A stretch of 8,836 bases of DNA from NCBI GenBank assembly GCA_947455805.1, contig CANGSN010000104.1, positions 1-8,836 on the forward strand. Direction: 5' to 3'. This DNA is from Planctomycetota bacterium. Lineage in GTDB: Bacteria; Planctomycetota; UBA1135; UBA2386. A program made the translations under genes and the position numbers. The notes under the pieces are model-generated. The model was not told where the DNA came from and made no database searches. It was given only the letters and a program-made list of their open reading frames with translations. This document shows, piece after piece, positions 6,565-8,836 of this stretch (positions within the stretch are counted from its first letter, which is position 1; each line of letters starts with the position of its first letter).

Positions 6565-8151
6565 TCACCCGGCCGGCGGCTCGTCGACCTTCGGCTTCTG
6601 CCGGCGCCGGCGCAGTGCCTGCAGCTCCGGCGAACGCAGCAGCACGTGCACGCCGAGATACAGCAGCATGCCGACGGTGATCGGGAACGCGACGTTGCCG
6701 AGGGCGCGTGCCAGCAGCGACGCGTCGTTCGGCGAGAGCCGCAGGAACGGCAGCGCCACGCACATCGCCGCCGTCGCCGCCACCGAGCGCATCCACGCAC
6801 TGCCGAGGTCGTGTGCGGCCGGCGTGTGCTTGCGGAACTTCAGCGCCAGCACCGTCGCGTTCCCCAGCGCCGACAGGCTGCTCGACAGCGTCAGTGCGGC
6901 GGTGCCGAGGTTCGTCGTCAGCACCAGCACGAGGTTCAGCGTGACGTTGAGCACCATCAGCTTCGCGGCGAGGCGCGCCGGCGTGCCGGTGTCGCCGATC
7001 GCGTAGAAGGCGCGCGCGTAGAGCTGGGCCAGGCCGAGGAACGGCAGGCCGGCGACGAGGCAGCTCGACGTCAGCACCGTCGGCCACACGTCGCTCTCCG
7101 TGAACTCGCCGCCCTGGAACAGCACGCGCACGACGTCGTCGCCGAGCACGATCAGGCCCGCCGCCGCCGGCAGCGTCACCAGGATCGTCGCCGCCGCCGC
7201 GAGGTCGAGCGTGCGGCGCATCAGCTGGCGATCGACGTCGCCCGCTTCGTGCGCGAGCTTCGGGAACACCGCGACCGCGACCGACATCGCGGTCAGCGCG
7301 TGCGGGAACAGCAGCAGGCGGTTGGCGAGGTAGATGTAGGTGACGGCGCCGTCGCCGACGAGGTAGAAGGCCATCGCCTGGTCGAGCAGTGCACTGACCT
7401 GGTTCAGCGACATGCCGAGCACGGTCGGGCCCATGGCGACGAACACCGCCGCCGCCGCCGTGCCGCGCGCCGGCAAGCCGAAGCGCGGGCGCAGCAGTTC
7501 GCCTTGTCGCCACAACGGCACCATCACCAGCAGCAGCTGCAGGAAGCCGCCGATCGACAGCGCCACGGCGGTGAAGTTCGCGATCTCGGTGTCGACGGTG
7601 ATGCCGAGCGGGCCGCACAGCAGCAGCGCCACGATCCAGAACAGGTTCAGCACGATCGGCACCGCCGCCGGCAGCGCGAACATGCCGAGCGTGTTCATCG
7701 CGCCGGAGTAGACGGCGGTCAGGCAGACCGGCAGCGCATAGACGAACAGGATGGCGTTCAGCGACAGCAGGAGCCGCATCGCCGCGGTGCCGCCCTTCTC
7801 CGGCGCTGGCAGCCATTCCGCCGGCAGCAGCAGGCTCGCCAGCACGACCAGCGCGCACAGCGGGGTCAGCAGCGTGATCACCGCACCGGTGATCTGCGCC
7901 AGCAGTTCGCGCGCCTTCGCCGGGTCCTCGCGCCTCGCCTTCGCGTAGGCCGGCACCAGCGACGCCGACAAGGCGCCTTCGCCGAGCAGCCGGCGCATCA
8001 GGTTGGGCAGCGCCCACACCAGCAGGAACGTGTCCTGCACGAAGCCGGGGCCGAGCGTCTGCGCCATCAGGCGATCGCGCCACAGGCCGAAGATGCGGGA
8101 CAGCAGCGTGAACGCCGAGATCGAGCCGGCGGCGCGGAGCAGGCGGGTCAT
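6565..8151 (-). CDS. murJ: MurJ, lipid II flippase (MviN family, MOP superfamily)
   Basis: This 528-residue polytopic inner-membrane protein moves undecaprenyl-pyrophosphate-linked peptidoglycan precursor (lipid II) to the periplasmic face for wall synthesis. The N-terminus MTRLLRAAGSISAFTLLSRIFGLWRD is the MviN/MurJ signature. By alignment from memory, R19, R25, D40 and R53 match E. coli R18, R24, D39 and R52, which line the lipid II cavity, and R278 matches E. coli R270. The segment PNLMRRLLGEGALSASLVP (49-67) is also characteristic. About 14 hydrophobic segments span the length, which is normal for MurJ, and the tail is basic (ALRRRRQKPKVDEPPAG). I start it at the ATG ending at 8151; an in-frame ATG at 8247 adds 32 hydrophilic residues that lack family character. 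The preceding DNA shows no Shine-Dalgarno. The gene diverges from apaH. Confidence 0.95.
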   Translation of the reverse strand: MTRLLRAAGSISAFTLLSRIFGLWRDRLMAQTLGPGFVQDTFLLVWALPNLMRRLLGEGALSASLVPAYAKARREDPAKARELLAQITGAVITLLTPLCALVVLASLLLPAEWLPAPEKGGTAAMRLLLSLNAILFVYALPVCLTAVYSGAMNTLGMFALPAAVPIVLNLFWIVALLLCGPLGITVDTEIANFTAVALSIGGFLQLLLVMVPLWRQGELLRPRFGLPARGTAAAAVFVAMGPTVLGMSLNQVSALLDQAMAFYLVGDGAVTYIYLANRLLLFPHALTAMSVAVAVFPKLAHEAGDVDRQLMRRTLDLAAAATILVTLPAAAGLIVLGDDVVRVLFQGGEFTESDVWPTVLTSSCLVAGLPFLGLAQLYARAFYAIGDTGTPARLAAKLMVLNVTLNLVLVLTTNLGTAALTLSSSLSALGNATVLALKFRKHTPAAHDLGSAWMRSVAATAAMCVALPFLRLSPNDASLLARALGNVAFPITVGMLLYLGVHVLLRSPELQALRRRRQKPKVDEPPAG

Positions 8152-8297
8152 GGAGCTTCGGTCGGTTCCGGCACGCGGTCGTCGTTCGCCGTCGGCACGG
8201 CATGACGATGCCGGCGGCCGCACGCCTCGCAAGGCAGCGGCGGCCATTCTTCGGCGCGTGCGCTAAGGTGCGCTGCCGCCCGATCCGTCCACACCGC
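8152..8297. promoter_or_regulatory. Divergent intergenic region murJ-apaH
   Basis: There are 146 nt between two divergent start codons, so it should hold both promoters. On the plus strand TAAGGT at 8264-8269 is a possible -10 that would give apaH a leader of about 20-25 nt; no matching -35 is seen 16-18 nt upstream. I found no candidate for murJ that I would defend. Open frames crossing this region show no recognisable protein. Confidence 0.3.
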
Positions 8298-8836
8298 ATG
8301 ACCCGCAGGATCTTCGTCGGCGACATCCAAGGCTGTCGCGAACCGCTCGAGCGCCTGCTCGCCGCGGTGGCGTTCGTGCCCGGCCGCGATCGGCTGCTGC
8401 CGGTCGGCGACCTGGTCAACAAGGGCCCCGATTCGCCGGGCGTGCTGTCGCTGCTGATGCAGCTCGGCGCCGAACCGGTGCTCGGCAACCACGACCTGCA
8501 TTGGCTGGCGAAGGGCCGCGGCGAACCGGCGCAGCGCGCGTGGCTGCAGCAGCAGCCGGTCGTGCGCTTGTTCGACGACGTCGTCATGGTGCACGCCGGC
8601 CTGCACCCGCATTGGGACGATGCGAAGCTGCAGGGGCCGCTAGCTGCCGACGAAGTGAACTACGCCGTCAACGTGCGCTACTGCGACGCCTCTGGGCGTC
8701 AGCCCGCCGACGACTGGCCGCCGCCGGGGCCGCCGTTCCGGCCGTGGGACGACTTCTATGCTGGGCGCCGCCGCGTCGTGTTCGGGCACTGGGCGCGGCG
8801 CGGGCTCGTGGTGCGGCCGCAGTGCGTCGGGCTCGA
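8298..8836 (+). CDS. apaH: Symmetrical bis(5'-nucleosyl)-tetraphosphatase ApaH (3' end outside window)
   Basis: The frame is open from ATG 8298 to the window end (179 full codons visible). ApaH splits Ap4A and related alarmones symmetrically into two nucleoside diphosphates and also removes Np4 caps from RNA 5' ends. All superfamily metal and active-site blocks are present: GDIQGC (8-13, with Gln in the usual D-x-H motif, common in ApaH), GDLVNKGP (37-44), GNHDLHWLA (63-71), HAGLHPHWD (99-107) and FGHWARRG (162-169). WLQQQP (82-87) and RPWDDFYAG (148-156) match the ApaH pattern specifically. Compared with E. coli ApaH, the stretch between HPHWD and RYCDASG is much shorter, making this a compact version. 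The GTG at 8268 is also in frame, but the ATG places the first strand right at the N-terminus. It is transcribed divergently from murJ. Confidence 0.85.
   Translation, partial: MTRRIFVGDIQGCREPLERLLAAVAFVPGRDRLLPVGDLVNKGPDSPGVLSLLMQLGAEPVLGNHDLHWLAKGRGEPAQRAWLQQQPVVRLFDDVVMVHAGLHPHWDDAKLQGPLAADEVNYAVNVRYCDASGRQPADDWPPPGPPFRPWDDFYAGRRRVVFGHWARRGLVVRPQCVGL

Noticed and set aside
6646..8205. 519-codon plus-strand frame opposite murJ
   Set aside because: It is a Gln/Arg/His-rich shadow of murJ with no domain; murJ itself is unambiguous.
8152..8247. N-terminal extension of MurJ from the ATG at 8247
   Set aside because: The 32 extra residues are hydrophilic and lack MurJ character; the MTRLLRAAGSISAF start fits the family.
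1..8836. CRISPR array, tRNA or rRNA genes, insertion sequences, toxin-antitoxin or defence genes
   Set aside because: I looked for spaced direct repeats, cloverleaf-like segments, transposase motifs and small paired genes, and saw none. Nearly all DNA is accounted for by the eight genes.

Overview
This window comes from a very GC-rich bacterial chromosome with strong G/C preference at third codon positions. Several secreted or membrane-anchored proteins are built from carboxypeptidase-regulatory-like (CarboxypepD_reg, Ig-like beta-sandwich) repeats. That mix, together with housekeeping genes for a Gram-negative-type envelope, suggests a Planctomycetota- or Myxococcota-like organism. This is an inference from gene style; nothing in the window fixes the phylum. 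No tRNA, rRNA, CRISPR array, insertion sequence or prophage gene is visible.

Layout, left to right: (1) the C-terminal tail of a carboxypeptidase-regulatory-like protein, + strand, cut by the window start; (2) a Nudix hydrolase of ADP-ribose pyrophosphatase type, +, 37 nt downstream; (3) a 1005-residue membrane-anchored protein made of about nine beta-sandwich repeats, +; (4) a SixA-type phosphohistidine phosphatase, -, converging on gene 3; (5) a second membrane-anchored repeat protein of 413 residues, +, diverging from sixA; (6) a small secreted protein of unknown function with an Ala/Pro-rich linker, +; (7) the lipid II flippase MurJ, -, converging on gene 6 with only 9 nt between stops; (8) a symmetrical diadenosine tetraphosphatase (ApaH), +, diverging from murJ and cut by the window end.

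The genes do not form one pathway. Genes 1, 3, 5 and 6 look like a loose island of exported proteins, three of them sharing one repeat architecture. The Nudix hydrolase and ApaH clean up nucleotide derivatives, SixA removes phosphate from histidine in phosphorelay or PTS-type proteins, and MurJ exports the peptidoglycan precursor. Almost no start codon is preceded by a Shine-Dalgarno sequence. At least two genes have a -10-like hexamer so close to the start that a leaderless mRNA is possible. I see no convincing new multi-gene system. The most interesting material is the repeat-protein cluster and the initiation signals.
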